A stretch of DNA of 35,538 nucleotides from Novosphingobium sp. (lineage in GTDB: Bacteria > Pseudomonadota > Alphaproteobacteria > Sphingomonadales > Sphingomonadaceae), in the NCBI GenBank assembly GCA_004211435.1, contig SECS01000021.1, positions 1-35,538 on the forward strand. Reading direction: 5' to 3'. Shown here piece by piece: positions 16,762 to 26,201 of the stretch. Under the pieces are notes generated by a model. It searched no databases. It was not told the DNA's origin and was given only the letters and a program-made list of their open reading frames with translations. The position numbers and the translations under genes were made by a program. Within the stretch, counting starts at the first letter, position 1. Each line of letters starts with the position of its first letter.

Positions 16762-16902
16762 CCGAGTTGGACTAGCGCCGGGGGGTCGCTTTCCCGGCAA
16801 GTCCCGCGAATAAATGAGCCAGTCGGTCGGTCAATTCGGTTGCGGTGAGTCGCGGGCCAAACCTGTTCGAGATCGGACAGAGTTTGGCCGGCACGCCTCA
16901 CC

Positions 16903-17616
16903 TTACCGGTCCTGCTCGAGCGTCGCCGCCGCCCAACGGCCGAACAGGACGCCGATCGTCGTCCAGAGCAGCAACTGGCTGCCGAGCGATGCAAGGCGGA
17001 AATTCCACAGTATACCCGCCGGAAAGTCTGCGGGCACTTCGTCGATCGTCGGCAACAGCAGGGCGCCAAGCGCAACCACCACGACGTAGCCGGCAATGGC
17101 CAGCAGACCGGCGTCGAAGCCGCGTAGCGTCCGAGCGAGGACCGCGCGCATCCGCGCTGCGACCAGCGCCGCGCAGACCGACAGCGCGATCATCGCGAAA
17201 TAGGCGGCCGTGCGCAGGCCCACGGTTTCGTGTTGTCCCACCGCAGGCGGGGTCTGCGGATACTTGATGCCGGGCACGAGCACGATCAATAGAAAGGCGA
17301 GCGCCGCCAGCACCAAGGCCAAGCTGCGTGGCCCGATCTGCGCAATCCGGCCATAGCCATAGGCGAAGACCAAGGCAAAAATGCCGCCGACGGCCGCGCC
17401 ATAGAGCGCAAGCGCGGTCAGCAGGCCGAAGCCCTTCTGCGTCTCGCGGCTGACGAGTTCGGCCTCCTGCGCGCCGGCATGATGCGCCGCGTGCGCAGCC
17501 TCATAAGCGATCGCGAGGTCGATCTGCGGCTCGGCAAAGGCGCGCGCGAACAGCGTGGCGAGCAGGGCGGCGAGAATGCCGGCCAGCATTCCCCGCCACA
17601 GCAGGTTTCCCGTCAT
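16903..17616 (-). CDS. cbtA: CbtA family predicted cobalt transporter subunit
   Basis: A 237-residue membrane protein of the CbtA family, predicted cobalt permeases named from their constant link to CbtB and B12 riboswitches. About six hydrophobic helices are visible, beginning LLWRGMLAGILAALLATLFARAF. The family's periplasmic His-rich segment is AIAYEAAHAAHHAGAQE (residues 36-52), a likely metal-binding region. Later segments with YGAAVGGIFALVFAYGYGR and PGIKYPQTPPAVG are typical. It begins 9 nt after cbtB and is transcribed with it under the cobalamin riboswitch. Cobalt as substrate rests on family comparison, not on this sequence. Confidence 0.88.
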   Translation of the reverse strand: MTGNLLWRGMLAGILAALLATLFARAFAEPQIDLAIAYEAAHAAHHAGAQEAELVSRETQKGFGLLTALALYGAAVGGIFALVFAYGYGRIAQIGPRSLALVLAALAFLLIVLVPGIKYPQTPPAVGQHETVGLRTAAYFAMIALSVCAALVAARMRAVLARTLRGFDAGLLAIAGYVVVVALGALLLPTIDEVPADFPAGILWNFRLASLGSQLLLWTTIGVLFGRWAAATLEQDR

Positions 17617-17625
17617 GACGGGCGA

Positions 17626-17853
17626 TCAGTGGCAGGGAAAGCCGAGCAGATGCCGGCCGTCGTGGACGAATTCGTGGACGTAAGCGCCCTCGAACAGCGC
17701 ATAGGCGCCCTGTTCGGTGCTGACGAAATAGAGGAAGATCATCGCGATCAGCGCGCCGAAGACGGCCCATGGCAGCAATTCGTCGAGCGGGATCGCGGCC
17801 TGTCCGCGGACGGGGATGAAGCGGTCGTCGAGCAGCGCGGCAGTTGTCTGCAT
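17626..17853 (-). CDS. cbtB: CbtB family protein (cobalt transport accessory)
   Basis: A 75-residue single-helix membrane protein with the CbtB layout: a short N-terminal stretch, one helix (LLPWAVFGALIAMIFLYFVS, about 29-48), and a short tail with EFVHDGRHLLGFPCH, whose His and Cys residues suit metal binding. ATG 17853 is preceded by AAGGAGAATATGC. The Shine-Dalgarno sequence is part of a hairpin downstream of a cobalamin riboswitch, so translation is probably shut off when B12 is plentiful. cbtA follows 9 nt later. Confidence 0.9.
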   Translation of the reverse strand: MQTTAALLDDRFIPVRGQAAIPLDELLPWAVFGALIAMIFLYFVSTEQGAYALFEGAYVHEFVHDGRHLLGFPCH

Positions 17854-17860
17854 GCATATT

Positions 17861-17889
17861 CTCCTTCGCGGGATTGCGCGTCCCGAAGG
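17861..17889 (-). promoter_or_regulatory. Shine-Dalgarno-sequestering hairpin (riboswitch expression platform)
   Basis: On the minus strand the leader reads CCTTCGGGA, loop, TCCCG-CG-AAGGAG. CGGGA pairs with TCCCG and, past a 2-nt bulge, CCTT pairs with AAGG of the cbtB ribosome site AAGGAG. This would block ribosome binding in one riboswitch state. Confidence 0.6.
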
Positions 17890-17904
17890 TTGACAGATCC
17901 ACGG

Positions 17905-18040
17905 AGAAGGTCTGACTCTCGACGATCCGGCTGGATATCGATTACAGTGGCGCGACCGTGCCGGAGTTGAACCGGCTTCTTCGTCCATGAGGCTGCGGCG
18001 ATCTAGGCCGCCGCGTCCCCCGCCGTCAATCGGCACTTGG
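17905..18040 (-). promoter_or_regulatory. Cobalamin riboswitch controlling cbtBA
   Basis: The minus strand carries the B12-box core: GAAGCCGGTTCAACTCCGGC, then ACGGTCGCGCCACTGTAA, and at the 3' side GAGTCAGACC. Upstream are a GCGGCG/CGCCGC hairpin and a GTGCC element. These match the cobalamin riboswitch consensus in order and spacing. The 5' limit is approximate. The element reaches the TTG start of the divergent phosphatase-like gene, so the cbt promoter probably lies inside that gene. Confidence 0.88.
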
Positions 18041-18615
18041 AGATTCCCCTGGCCACGACCCTCGATCTGATCTGCGCCGCCGCCACGCGGTCGGGCCGGA
18101 CGGGCGGCTTCGCCGGTCCGGACGAACCGCTCGACGAAGCCGGGCTCAAGGCAGCCGAAGCATGCCAGCCCTCCGCACGGTCCCGCACGGAGGTCTTTCG
18201 CAGCCCCGCGCGCGCGGCTGCCGAAACGGCCCAGGCGCTCCGTGTCGCTGCGGCCATTGTGCCCGCGCTTAATGATATTGCCCATGGCGACTGGTCGGGA
18301 CGCAGCTTCGCCGAGGTCCACGCTGACAACCCCGAGCGCCTGGCCGCATGGCTCGCAGATCCGCTTGCCGGTGCGCCCGGTGGCGAGACCCTGGCCGCGG
18401 TCCAGGCGCGCATCGGCGCATGGCTCGACGAAATCGCGCCGCATGACCGCCCCATCTGGGCGATCACCCATCCGATGGTCATACGCGCGGCGCTCGCTCA
18501 TGCGCTCGCGCTCCCCCTGGCCACGACCCTGGCGATCGACCTCGCGCCGCTGTCGCGCGTTCGACTGTCGTTCAACCGCAGTTGGCGACTGCAAATCCTC
18601 GCGCCGCTCGGCTGA
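18037..18615 (+). CDS. Histidine-phosphatase-fold protein lacking the N-terminal catalytic His
   Basis: A 192-residue protein of the phosphoglycerate-mutase-like superfamily. The usual pieces are present: FAGPDEPLDEAGLKAAEA, FRSPARAAAETAQAL, HGDWSGRSFAEV, GGETLAAVQARIGAWLDE and the second His motif ITHPMVIRAAL. The N-terminal motif that should contain the phospho-acceptor (R)HG/HA reads LICAAATRSGR, so an Ala stands where the His is expected. The start is TTG 18037, with only a weak ribosome site, so the N-terminus is not certain. A 17-base sequence encoding PLATTL occurs twice in the gene (near 18045 and 18512). It is divergent from cbtBA and its riboswitch; relatives of CobC (alpha-ribazole phosphatase) belong to this superfamily, but a B12 role here is inference. 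Confidence 0.78.
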   Translation: MEIPLATTLDLICAAATRSGRTGGFAGPDEPLDEAGLKAAEACQPSARSRTEVFRSPARAAAETAQALRVAAAIVPALNDIAHGDWSGRSFAEVHADNPERLAAWLADPLAGAPGGETLAAVQARIGAWLDEIAPHDRPIWAITHPMVIRAALAHALALPLATTLAIDLAPLSRVRLSFNRSWRLQILAPLG

Positions 18616-18722
18616 CGACCCCCAACTTTACGCTTTCCTTATGCCCGGGCGCTGAACTCCCCGTGGAACCTTAACGCGGCTTGCGCCCACATCGGCTGCA
18701 CTTCGAACCCGCGAGGATCCTA

Positions 18723-18983
18723 GTGCAGTTCAACACCCTCTCAACCAAGCTGCGCCGCGGCGAACGCTGCTGGCCGGCCGAATTCGCGCTCCGTCTGGCC
18801 GGCATCACAGCGCTGGGCGCCTGCCTCGCTTTGGCCCGGCTACTCATCCGGCAGGTCGAGCAACCGGCGACACCCGCCGATTTCGCGCTCGGCCTCTGCG
18901 TGGTCGCCTGCCTCTGGGCCGGGCTCGCGTTCGTCGTCGCCGGGCCCGAGCTGTTCCACGTGCTGCCGCGGCCTTTCCCATGA
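18723..18983 (+). CDS. Small two-helix membrane protein at the head of the kdp operon
   Basis: An 86-residue protein from GTG 18723, preceded by GAGGATCC. A basic N-terminus (TKLRRGERCWPAE) leads into two hydrophobic helices, ALRLAGITALGACLALARLLI and a second around ALGLCVVACLWAGLAFVVAG, with a short tail ending HVLPRPFP. No family was recognised. It lies 10 nt before a 27-residue membrane peptide and shares its strand and spacing with the kdp genes. It is therefore probably the first gene of the kdp transcript and could be an accessory or regulatory membrane subunit (inference). Confidence 0.65.
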   Translation: MQFNTLSTKLRRGERCWPAEFALRLAGITALGACLALARLLIRQVEQPATPADFALGLCVVACLWAGLAFVVAGPELFHVLPRPFP

Positions 18984-18993
18984 GGACAATACC

Positions 18994-19077
18994 ATGACCG
19001 ATCTGACCTGGCTCGCCTCACTCGGCGGACTTTTCTTGCTGACGCTCGCCTACGTGCGGCTCTGCGACCGCGCCTGA
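18994..19077 (+). CDS. 27-residue membrane peptide upstream of kdpF
   Basis: ATG 18994 to TGA 19077 encodes a single hydrophobic helix (TWLASLGGLFLLTLAYVRL) with a short polar tail CDRA. GAGGACAATACC upstream provides a ribosome site. It lies 10 nt after the 86-residue gene and 10 nt before kdpF, in an unbroken series of small membrane ORFs. From memory, short ORFs of this shape occur before kdpF in several bacteria. A structural role beside KdpF is plausible but unproven. Confidence 0.65.
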   Translation: MTDLTWLASLGGLFLLTLAYVRLCDRA

Positions 19078-19087
19078 GGGACTTGGC

Positions 19088-19177
19088 ATGACGCTTTCGC
19101 TCACCCTCGCCGGCCTGACTGCGCTCGGCCTGCTCATCTACCTCGTGGCCGTGCTCGTGCGGCCCGAGCGCTTCTGA
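19088..19177 (+). CDS. kdpF: K+-transporting ATPase subunit KdpF
   Basis: A 29-residue single-helix protein with the KdpF pattern: a hydrophobic helix containing [21 protein letters not shown], ending in the family's typical (R)PE(R/K)F tail. KdpF is a lipid-like stabiliser of the KdpABC complex. It lies 13 nt before kdpA. The gene is small enough to be missed by gene finders. Confidence 0.9.
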   Translation: MTLSLTLAGLTALGLLIYLVAVLVRPERF

Positions 19178-19190
19178 CGGAGCCTATCCC

Positions 19191-20891
19191 ATGACCGTCC
19201 AGGGCTGGACCTTGATCCTCGTCTTCACCGCGCTCGTCGTGGCCATGGCCAAACCCATCGGCCTGTGGCTTTTCGTGCTTTACGAAGGGCGTACAACGCC
19301 ACTGCATCGCCTGTTCGGCTCGCTCGAACGCGGTTTCTACAAGCTCGCCGGCGTCGATCCCAACGTCGAACAGACCTGGCGCCGCTACGCGCTGCACATG
19401 CTGGCGTTCAATCTGGCCTTGGCGCTGTTCACCTATGCGATCCTGCGCACGCAAGCCCTGCTGCCGCTCGACCCGCGCGGGCTCGCCGGTCAGGACGCGC
19501 ACCTCGCGTTCAACACCGCGATCAGCTTCACGGCCAACACCAACTGGCAGTCCTATTCGGGCGAGAGCCTGTCGATCCTCGCGCAGATGCTCGGCCTGAC
19601 GATCCACAACTTCCTCTCGGCCGCGACGGGTATCGCCGTGGCCTTCGCGCTGTTCCGCGGCTTCGCGCGGACCGGCAGCAAGACCGTCGGCAATTTCTGG
19701 GCCGACTGCACGCGCGTCACGCTCTACCTGCTGCTGCCGATCTGCCTGGCCTATGCGCTGTTCCTGATCGCCAGCGGCGTGCCGCAGACCTTCGCGAGTC
19801 TGGTCGACGCGACGACGCTCGAGGGCGCCAAGCAGACGCTGCTGCTCGGCCCCGTCGCCAGCCAAGAGGCGATCAAGATGCTCGGCACCAACGGCGGCGG
19901 CTTCTTCAACGCCAATTCGGCGCATCCCTTCGAGAACCCGACCGCGCTGACCAACTTCGTGCAGATGCTGTCGATCTTCGCCGGCGGTGCCGGGCTAACC
20001 TGGTGCTTCGGCAAGGCCGTGGGCGACACCCGCCAGGGCTGGGCGATCCTTTCGGCGATGATGGTCCTGTTCCTCGCAGGCACCACGGTCGTCTACTGGC
20101 AGGAGGCCGCAGGCAACCCGATCCTCCACCAGGCCGGCGTTCTCGGCGGCAACATGGAGGGCAAGGAGACGCGCTTCGGCATCGCCGCTTCCGCGCTGTT
20201 CTCGGTCGTGACCACGGCCGCCTCCTGCGGCGCGGTCAATGCCATGCACGACAGCTTCACCCCGCTCGGCGGGCTGGTCCCGCTGTTCAACATGCAGCTC
20301 GGCGAAGTCGTCGTCGGCGGCGTCGGCGCGGGCATCTACGGCTTCCTGCTGTTCGCTCTGCTCGCGGTCTTCGTCGCCGGGCTAATGGTCGGCCGCACGC
20401 CCGAATATGTCGGCAAGAAGATCGAGGCGCGCGAGGTCAAGCTCGCAGTCCTGGCGATCGCCGTGCTGCCGCTCTGCATCCTGGGCCTGACCGCGCTCGC
20501 CGCGGTCCTGCCCGCCGGCATCGCCGCGCCGCTCAACCAGGGCCCGCACGGCTTCTCGGAGATCCTCTATGCCTTCACCTCGGCCACGGGCAACAACGGC
20601 TCGGCCTTCGCCGGCCTGACCGCCAACACGCCGTTCTACAACGGCCTGCTCGGCGTCGCGATGTGGATCGGCCGCTTCTTCATGATCGTGCCGGTCATGG
20701 CGATCGCCGGCAGCCTCGCCGTCAAGCGCCACACGCCCGCAACCGCCGGCTCGTTTCCGACCACGGGGCCGCTGTGGGTCGGACTGCTCGTCGGCATCAT
20801 CCTGATCGTCGGCGGCCTCACCTTCCTGCCCGGCCTCGCGCTCGGCCCGATCGCCGATCATCTCGCGATGATCAGCGGGCAAACCTTCTGA
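19191..20891 (+). CDS. kdpA: K+-transporting ATPase subunit A (channel-like subunit)
   Basis: A 566-residue membrane protein (E. coli 557), the K+-binding subunit of the KdpFABC pump and a member of the superfamily of K+ transporters. The four selectivity-loop regions are visible: [50 protein letters not shown] and [13 protein letters not shown]. About ten helices are present. ATG 19191 follows GACGGAGCC. kdpB follows after 27 nt. All key residues appear intact. Confidence 0.97.
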   Translation: MTVQGWTLILVFTALVVAMAKPIGLWLFVLYEGRTTPLHRLFGSLERGFYKLAGVDPNVEQTWRRYALHMLAFNLALALFTYAILRTQALLPLDPRGLAGQDAHLAFNTAISFTANTNWQSYSGESLSILAQMLGLTIHNFLSAATGIAVAFALFRGFARTGSKTVGNFWADCTRVTLYLLLPICLAYALFLIASGVPQTFASLVDATTLEGAKQTLLLGPVASQEAIKMLGTNGGGFFNANSAHPFENPTALTNFVQMLSIFAGGAGLTWCFGKAVGDTRQGWAILSAMMVLFLAGTTVVYWQEAAGNPILHQAGVLGGNMEGKETRFGIAASALFSVVTTAASCGAVNAMHDSFTPLGGLVPLFNMQLGEVVVGGVGAGIYGFLLFALLAVFVAGLMVGRTPEYVGKKIEAREVKLAVLAIAVLPLCILGLTALAAVLPAGIAAPLNQGPHGFSEILYAFTSATGNNGSAFAGLTANTPFYNGLLGVAMWIGRFFMIVPVMAIAGSLAVKRHTPATAGSFPTTGPLWVGLLVGIILIVGGLTFLPGLALGPIADHLAMISGQTF

Positions 20892-20918
20892 TCTTGGCCT
20901 TCTGACGGACATCCCATC

Positions 20919-22931
20919 ATGACCACTGCAACCATGTTCTCGGCAAAGCTGATCGGCCCGGCCGTCGGCGACGCCGTCAAGAAGCTGAAACCGCGCGAGC
21001 TGGTGCGCAATCCGGTGCTGTTCACCACCGCCGTCGTCGCGCTGCTGCTCACCGTGCTGCTGGCGCTGGGAAGCGAGCCGCTGCCCTTCGGTTTCCAGAT
21101 CCAGCTGATCGTCTGGCTCTGGTTGACCGTGCTGTTCGGCACTTTCGCCGAGGCGCTGGCCGAAGGGCGCGGCCGCGCCCAGGCCGCGTCGCTGCGCGCG
21201 GCCAAGGCCGACCTCGTCGCCAAGCTGCCCGACGGGCGCACGCTGCCGGCGGCGCAACTCAAGCGCGGGGATGTCGTGCTCGTCGAAACCGGCGACCTGA
21301 TCCCCGCCGACGGTGAGGTGATCGAGGGCGTCGCCTCGGTCAACGAGGCGGCGATCACCGGCGAGAGCGCGCCGGTGATCCGCGAGGGCGGTGGCGACCG
21401 TTCGGCCGTGACCGCGGGCACGCGGGTGATCTCGGACTGGATCAAGGTCCGCGTCACCCAGGAGCCCGGCCAAGGCTTCCTCGACCGCATGATCGCGCTG
21501 GTCGAAGGCGCCGAGCGCCAGAAGACGCCCAACGAGATCGCGCTGACGATCCTGCTCGTCGGCCTGACGATCATCTTCCTGATCGCGGTGGCGACGATCC
21601 CCGGCTTCGCCTCCTATGCCCAGGGCGGCGTGCCCGTGGCGATCCTGGCGGCGCTGCTGATCACCCTGATCCCGACGACGATCGCAGCGCTGCTCTCGGC
21701 GATCGGTATCGCCGGCATGGACCGCCTCGTGCGCTTCAACGTGCTCGCCAAGTCGGGCCGCGCGGTCGAGGCGGCGGGCGACATCGACGTGCTGCTGCTC
21801 GACAAGACCGGCACGATCACGATCGGCGACCGCGCCGCGAGCGAGTTCCGTCCGCTGTCGGGCGTGGCCGTGGCGGGCCTCGCCCAGGCCGCGGTGCTCG
21901 CCAGCCTCGCCGACGAAACGCCCGAGGGCCGCTCGGTGCTGGTCCTGGCGCGCGAGAAGCACGGCCTGCGCGACCAGGCCCTGCCTGCCGATGCCGAAGT
22001 GATCCCCTTCACCGCGCAGACCCGGATTTCGGGCGTCCGCTCGGCCGCCGGGCTCGTCCAGAAGGGTGCGGTCGACGCGATACTGCGCGCCAATCCCGAA
22101 GCCGCCGCCAGCCCCGCCGCGGCCGAGCTGCGCCGCATGACCGAGGAGATCGCGCGCTCGGGCCAGACCCCGCTCGCGGTGGCGCAGGACGGCCGCCTAC
22201 TCGGCATGATCGCGCTCAAGGACGTGATCAAGGCCGGCGTGCGCGAGCGCTTCGCAGAGCTGCGCCGCATGGGCATCCGCACGGTGATGATCACCGGCGA
22301 CAACCCGCTCACCGCAGCGGCGATCGCCGCCGAGGCCGGGGTCGATGACTTCCTCGCCGAAGCCACGCCCGAGGACAAGCTCGCGCTGATCCGCCGCGAG
22401 CAGGAGGGCGGCAAGCTCGTCGCGATGTGCGGCGACGGCACCAACGACGCCCCGGCCCTCGCCCAGGCCGACGTCGGCGTGGCGATGAACACGGGCACCC
22501 AGGCGGCGCGCGAGGCGGGCAACATGGTCGACCTCGACAGCGACCCGACCAAGCTCATCGAGATCGTCGGCCTCGGCAAGCAGATGCTGATGACGCGCGG
22601 CGCGCTGACCACCTTCTCGGTGGCCAACGACGTGGCCAAGTATTTCGCGATCATCCCGGCCATGTTCGTCGCGCTCTATCCGGGGCTCGGCGTGCTCAAC
22701 ATCATGGGCCTGGCGAGCCCACAGAGCGCGATCCTCTCGGCGATCGTGTTCAACGCGCTGATCATCCCCGCGCTCGTGCCGCTGGCGCTGCGCGGCGTCA
22801 CCTACCGCCCGCTCGGCGCCGGCCAGCTGCTGGCGCGCAATCTCGCGGTCTACGGCCTCGGCGGCCTGATCGCGCCCTTCATCGGCATCAAGGCGATCGA
22901 CCTGCTGGTCGGCGGCCTCGGCCTCGCCTGA
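20919..22931 (+). CDS. kdpB: K+-transporting ATPase subunit B (P-type ATPase)
   Basis: A 670-residue P-type ATPase (E. coli 682) that energises K+ uptake. The phosphorylation motif DKTGT has its Asp at 295. TGES lies at 147-150; Ser150 matches the E. coli Ser162 whose phosphorylation inhibits the pump at high K+. The hinge motif [20 protein letters not shown] is followed by the Kdp-specific [22 protein letters not shown]. Seven helices are expected. kdpC follows 10 nt later. No key residue is missing. Confidence 0.97.
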   Translation: MTTATMFSAKLIGPAVGDAVKKLKPRELVRNPVLFTTAVVALLLTVLLALGSEPLPFGFQIQLIVWLWLTVLFGTFAEALAEGRGRAQAASLRAAKADLVAKLPDGRTLPAAQLKRGDVVLVETGDLIPADGEVIEGVASVNEAAITGESAPVIREGGGDRSAVTAGTRVISDWIKVRVTQEPGQGFLDRMIALVEGAERQKTPNEIALTILLVGLTIIFLIAVATIPGFASYAQGGVPVAILAALLITLIPTTIAALLSAIGIAGMDRLVRFNVLAKSGRAVEAAGDIDVLLLDKTGTITIGDRAASEFRPLSGVAVAGLAQAAVLASLADETPEGRSVLVLAREKHGLRDQALPADAEVIPFTAQTRISGVRSAAGLVQKGAVDAILRANPEAAASPAAAELRRMTEEIARSGQTPLAVAQDGRLLGMIALKDVIKAGVRERFAELRRMGIRTVMITGDNPLTAAAIAAEAGVDDFLAEATPEDKLALIRREQEGGKLVAMCGDGTNDAPALAQADVGVAMNTGTQAAREAGNMVDLDSDPTKLIEIVGLGKQMLMTRGALTTFSVANDVAKYFAIIPAMFVALYPGLGVLNIMGLASPQSAILSAIVFNALIIPALVPLALRGVTYRPLGAGQLLARNLAVYGLGGLIAPFIGIKAIDLLVGGLGLA

Positions 22932-22941
22932 GGACAGGACA

Positions 22942-23541
22942 ATGCTCAAGGACCTCATTTCCGCCATTCGCCCCGCGCTCGTGCTGACCGCGCTGTTCGC
23001 CGCGCTGCTCGGGCTCGCCTATCCGGCCGCGATCACGGGCCTCGGCCAGGTGCTGTTCCCCGCACAGGCAAACGGCAGCCTGATCCGCGTGAACGGCACG
23101 GTCGTCGGCTCCGAGCTGATCGGCCAGGCCTTCACCGGCGCCGCCTATTTCCACGGTCGCCCCTCGGCCGCAGGCAAGGACGGCTACGACGCGACCGCCT
23201 CGAGCGGCTCGAACCTCGGTCCGACCAGCCAGGCGCTCGTCGACCGCGTTCGCACAGAAATCGCCGCGCTTTCCGGGACACCAGAGAAAAACGTTCCTCC
23301 TGATCTGGTGACTACGTCCGCCTCGGGGCTCGACCCCCATATCAGCCCCGAGGCGGCGGCTTTTCAGGCCGAGCGCGTCGCCACGGCGCGGCACCTGCCC
23401 GCGGCCACGGTGCAAGACCTGATCGCGCGTCACACCGAACGGCCATTGCTGGGCTTCCTCGGCGAGCCGCGGGTCAACGTGCTCGCACTCAATCTCGCTC
23501 TCGACAGGGCGGGGGCGCCGGGCGCACAAGCAGCGCGGTGA
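22942..23541 (+). CDS. kdpC: K+-transporting ATPase subunit C
   Basis: A 199-residue protein (E. coli 190) with one N-terminal helix ([20 protein letters not shown], about 9-28) and a periplasmic domain containing the family motifs [52 protein letters not shown] and [15 protein letters not shown]. It assists K+ binding by the pump. ATG 22942 follows GAGGACAGGACA. The stop overlaps the kdpD start in GTGA. Confidence 0.96.
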   Translation: MLKDLISAIRPALVLTALFAALLGLAYPAAITGLGQVLFPAQANGSLIRVNGTVVGSELIGQAFTGAAYFHGRPSAAGKDGYDATASSGSNLGPTSQALVDRVRTEIAALSGTPEKNVPPDLVTTSASGLDPHISPEAAAFQAERVATARHLPAATVQDLIARHTERPLLGFLGEPRVNVLALNLALDRAGAPGAQAAR

Positions 23542-26201
23542 ACGAGCAGCCGGCCCGCCCCGATCCCGAAGCCCTTCTGCGCGAGGCCGCGCAGGAGGGC
23601 TTCGGCCGTCTCAAGGTCTTTCTCGGCGCCGCCCCCGGCGTCGGCAAGACCTACGAGATGCTCAGCGACGGCATGGCCCGCCGCCAGGCCGGGATCGACG
23701 TGGTCGTCGGCGTGGTCGAGACCCACGGCCGCACCGAGACCGCGGCCAAGCTCCAGGGCTTCGAGGTGATCGCGCGCCAGAGCGTCGCCTATCAGGGACG
23801 CAGGCTCGAAGAGCTCGACATTGACGCCGTGCTGGCGCGGCGGCCGCAGCTCGTGCTGGTCGACGAGCTCGCGCATACCAATGCTCCCGGCAGCCGCCAC
23901 GACAAGCGCTACCAGGACGTCGAGGAACTGCTCGCTGCGGGGATCGACGTCTATTCGACGCTCAACGTCCAGCACCTCGAAAGCCTCAACGATGTCGTCG
24001 CCTCGTTCACCAAGGTGCGCGTGCGCGAGACCCTGCCCGATCGCGTGCTCGACAAGGCGGAGGTCGAGATCGTCGACATTCCCCCCGACGAGCTGATCGA
24101 ACGCCTCAAGGACGGCAAGGTCTACGTGCCCGAGGAAGCCTCGCGCGCGCTCGGCCACTTCTTCTCGAAATCGAACCTCTCGGCCCTGCGCGAGCTATCG
24201 CTGCGCCGCGCCGCCCAGACGGTCGACGCGCAGATGCTCGACTATGTCCGCGCCCATGCCATGGCCGGGTCTTTCGCGGCCGCCGAGCGCCTGGTCGTCG
24301 CGGTGAGCGAGCAGCCGGGCTCGGCCGAGCTCGTGCGCGCGGCCAAGCGCGTCGCCGACGCCCTGCGCGCGCCCTGGACTGCGGTGCACATCGAGACCCC
24401 GCGCGACGGCACGTTCACCGATGCCGAGAACGCCCAGCTCGCCGAAACCATGCGCCTCGCCGTCCAGCTCGGCGCGCAGGTCGCGACGGTACCCGCCGAA
24501 AGCGCGCTCGAAGGGCTCAAGCGCTTCGTTACCGACGCCCGCGCCACCCAGCTCATCGTCGGCAAGTCCAACCGCTCGCGCTGGTTCGAGCTGCGCCACG
24601 GCTCGGTCGTCGATCGGCTGGTGCGCGAGACGCCCGACATCGCGGTCCACGTCCTGCCGATGCGCGAGGGCGCAGCGCCGCAGCCCGCGTCACCGCGCAG
24701 TCGCGCTGCCTGGGGGCAGCCCCAAGGCTATCTGGCCGCGCTTGCGCTGGTCGTGATGGTCACACTGTTCGGCACACTCATCACCGGCCACGGTCGCACG
24801 ACCAACATCGGCCTGCTCTACCTCGTGCCGGTCATGGTCGCGGCAACGCGCTATGGCCTGCGCACGGGCGTGGTCACAGGACTGGTCTCGTCGCTCGCCT
24901 ACAACTTCTTCTTCATTCCGCCGACCCACACCTTCACGATCCAGGACCCGCAGAACATCATCACCGTGCTGGTGTTGCTGGGCGTGGCCGTGGTCTCCAG
25001 CCAGCTCGCCGCGCGCGTGCGCGAGCAGGCGCTGCTCGCACAGCGCAGCGCCATGCAGAACTCGGCGCTCGCCGGCTTTGCCCAGCTGCTCACCGGCATC
25101 GGCCAGCGCGAGGAACTCGCGCGCGTGCTCAGCGCCGAGGTCGGCCGCCTGCTCGACGCCGACACCGTGCTGCTGATGCCTGGCGAGGACGGCCTTTCGC
25201 TGAGCGCGGGGTGGCCGCCGGATGCCCATCTCGAAATGCTCGATCTCGCCGCCGCGCGCTGGGCTTTCGAGCAGAACCAGCCTGCCGGGCGCGGCTCGGA
25301 CACCCTGACCGCGAGCGAGTGGCTGTTCCACCCGATCGCCGCCGGCGACAAAGCCCAGGCTGTCTTCGGTCTCTCGCGCAGCGATGCGCGCGCGCCGCTG
25401 CGCTCGGACCAGCTGCCGCTGCTGCTCAGCCTGCTCGGCCAGGCCGGGCTGGCCCTCGAACGCATCGGTCTCGAAGAGCGCATGTCGAGCCTGTCGCAGG
25501 TCCAGGAGCGCGATCGGCTGCGCCATGCGCTGCTGTCCTCGGTCAGCCACGATCTGCGCACGCCCCTGACCACCGTGCTGGGCATGCTGCGCGAGTTGCA
25601 GGCGACGACGCCCGAGCAGGTCGAACAGCTTGCCGTCGCGCGCAGCGAGGCCGAGCGGCTGCATCGCTTCGTCGGCAACCTGCTCGACATGGTGCGGATC
25701 GAGGCCGGCGCCCTCGACCGCACGATCGAGCCGGTCGACCTCGCCGAGGCCGTGGCCAGCGCGACGCACGACCTGCGCGGCGTGCTGCGCGATCATCCGA
25801 TCCGCCTCGACGTCGCCCCCGACCTTCCCTTCGTCCTCGTCGATCCGCAGCTGTTCCACCACTGCCTGATCAACCTGATCGAGAACGCCGCGAAATACGG
25901 CCGCGCCGGCGCGCCGATCGTCGTCGCGGCACGGCGCGATCCGCAGGGCCTGACCCTGACCGTCACCGACGAAGGCCCCGGTCTTCCCGCCGGCGCCGAG
26001 ACGCGAATCTTCGAGACCTTCACCAGGCTCGAAGGATCGGACCGCAAGGGCGGCACCGGGCTCGGTCTGGCCATCGTCAAGGGCTTTGCCGAAGCCATGG
26101 GGCTGAGCGTCTCTGCCGCCAACCGCGCCGACGGCGAAGGCGCGAGCTTCGCGATCCGTTTCGACGCCGCCCACCTCAAGATCCTGACGGACCCCGCATG
26201 A
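23538..26201 (+). CDS. kdpD: Osmosensitive K+ channel sensor histidine kinase KdpD
   Basis: An 887-residue sensor kinase (E. coli 894). The N-terminal KdpD domain has Walker [10 protein letters not shown] (30-38) and Walker [13 protein letters not shown] universal-stress-protein domain follows (about 250-370), then a DUF4118 region with four helices (about 395-500) containing [13 protein letters not shown], a GAF-like linker, and the kinase core with [12 protein letters not shown] (phospho-acceptor His671), [18 protein letters not shown] and [12 protein letters not shown]. It senses K+ limitation and controls KdpE. GTG 23538 overlaps the kdpC stop, and its own stop overlaps kdpE, so expression is coupled. 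All catalytic boxes are intact. Confidence 0.97.
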   Translation: MNEQPARPDPEALLREAAQEGFGRLKVFLGAAPGVGKTYEMLSDGMARRQAGIDVVVGVVETHGRTETAAKLQGFEVIARQSVAYQGRRLEELDIDAVLARRPQLVLVDELAHTNAPGSRHDKRYQDVEELLAAGIDVYSTLNVQHLESLNDVVASFTKVRVRETLPDRVLDKAEVEIVDIPPDELIERLKDGKVYVPEEASRALGHFFSKSNLSALRELSLRRAAQTVDAQMLDYVRAHAMAGSFAAAERLVVAVSEQPGSAELVRAAKRVADALRAPWTAVHIETPRDGTFTDAENAQLAETMRLAVQLGAQVATVPAESALEGLKRFVTDARATQLIVGKSNRSRWFELRHGSVVDRLVRETPDIAVHVLPMREGAAPQPASPRSRAAWGQPQGYLAALALVVMVTLFGTLITGHGRTTNIGLLYLVPVMVAATRYGLRTGVVTGLVSSLAYNFFFIPPTHTFTIQDPQNIITVLVLLGVAVVSSQLAARVREQALLAQRSAMQNSALAGFAQLLTGIGQREELARVLSAEVGRLLDADTVLLMPGEDGLSLSAGWPPDAHLEMLDLAAARWAFEQNQPAGRGSDTLTASEWLFHPIAAGDKAQAVFGLSRSDARAPLRSDQLPLLLSLLGQAGLALERIGLEERMSSLSQVQERDRLRHALLSSVSHDLRTPLTTVLGMLRELQATTPEQVEQLAVARSEAERLHRFVGNLLDMVRIEAGALDRTIEPVDLAEAVASATHDLRGVLRDHPIRLDVAPDLPFVLVDPQLFHHCLINLIENAAKYGRAGAPIVVAARRDPQGLTLTVTDEGPGLPAGAETRIFETFTRLEGSDRKGGTGLGLAIVKGFAEAMGLSVSAANRADGEGASFAIRFDAAHLKILTDPA

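Noticed and set aside
20382..21962. Long minus-strand open frame opposite kdpA/kdpB
   Set aside because: Spans the junction of two clear genes on the other strand and has Arg/Asp/Gly/Gln-rich shadow composition.
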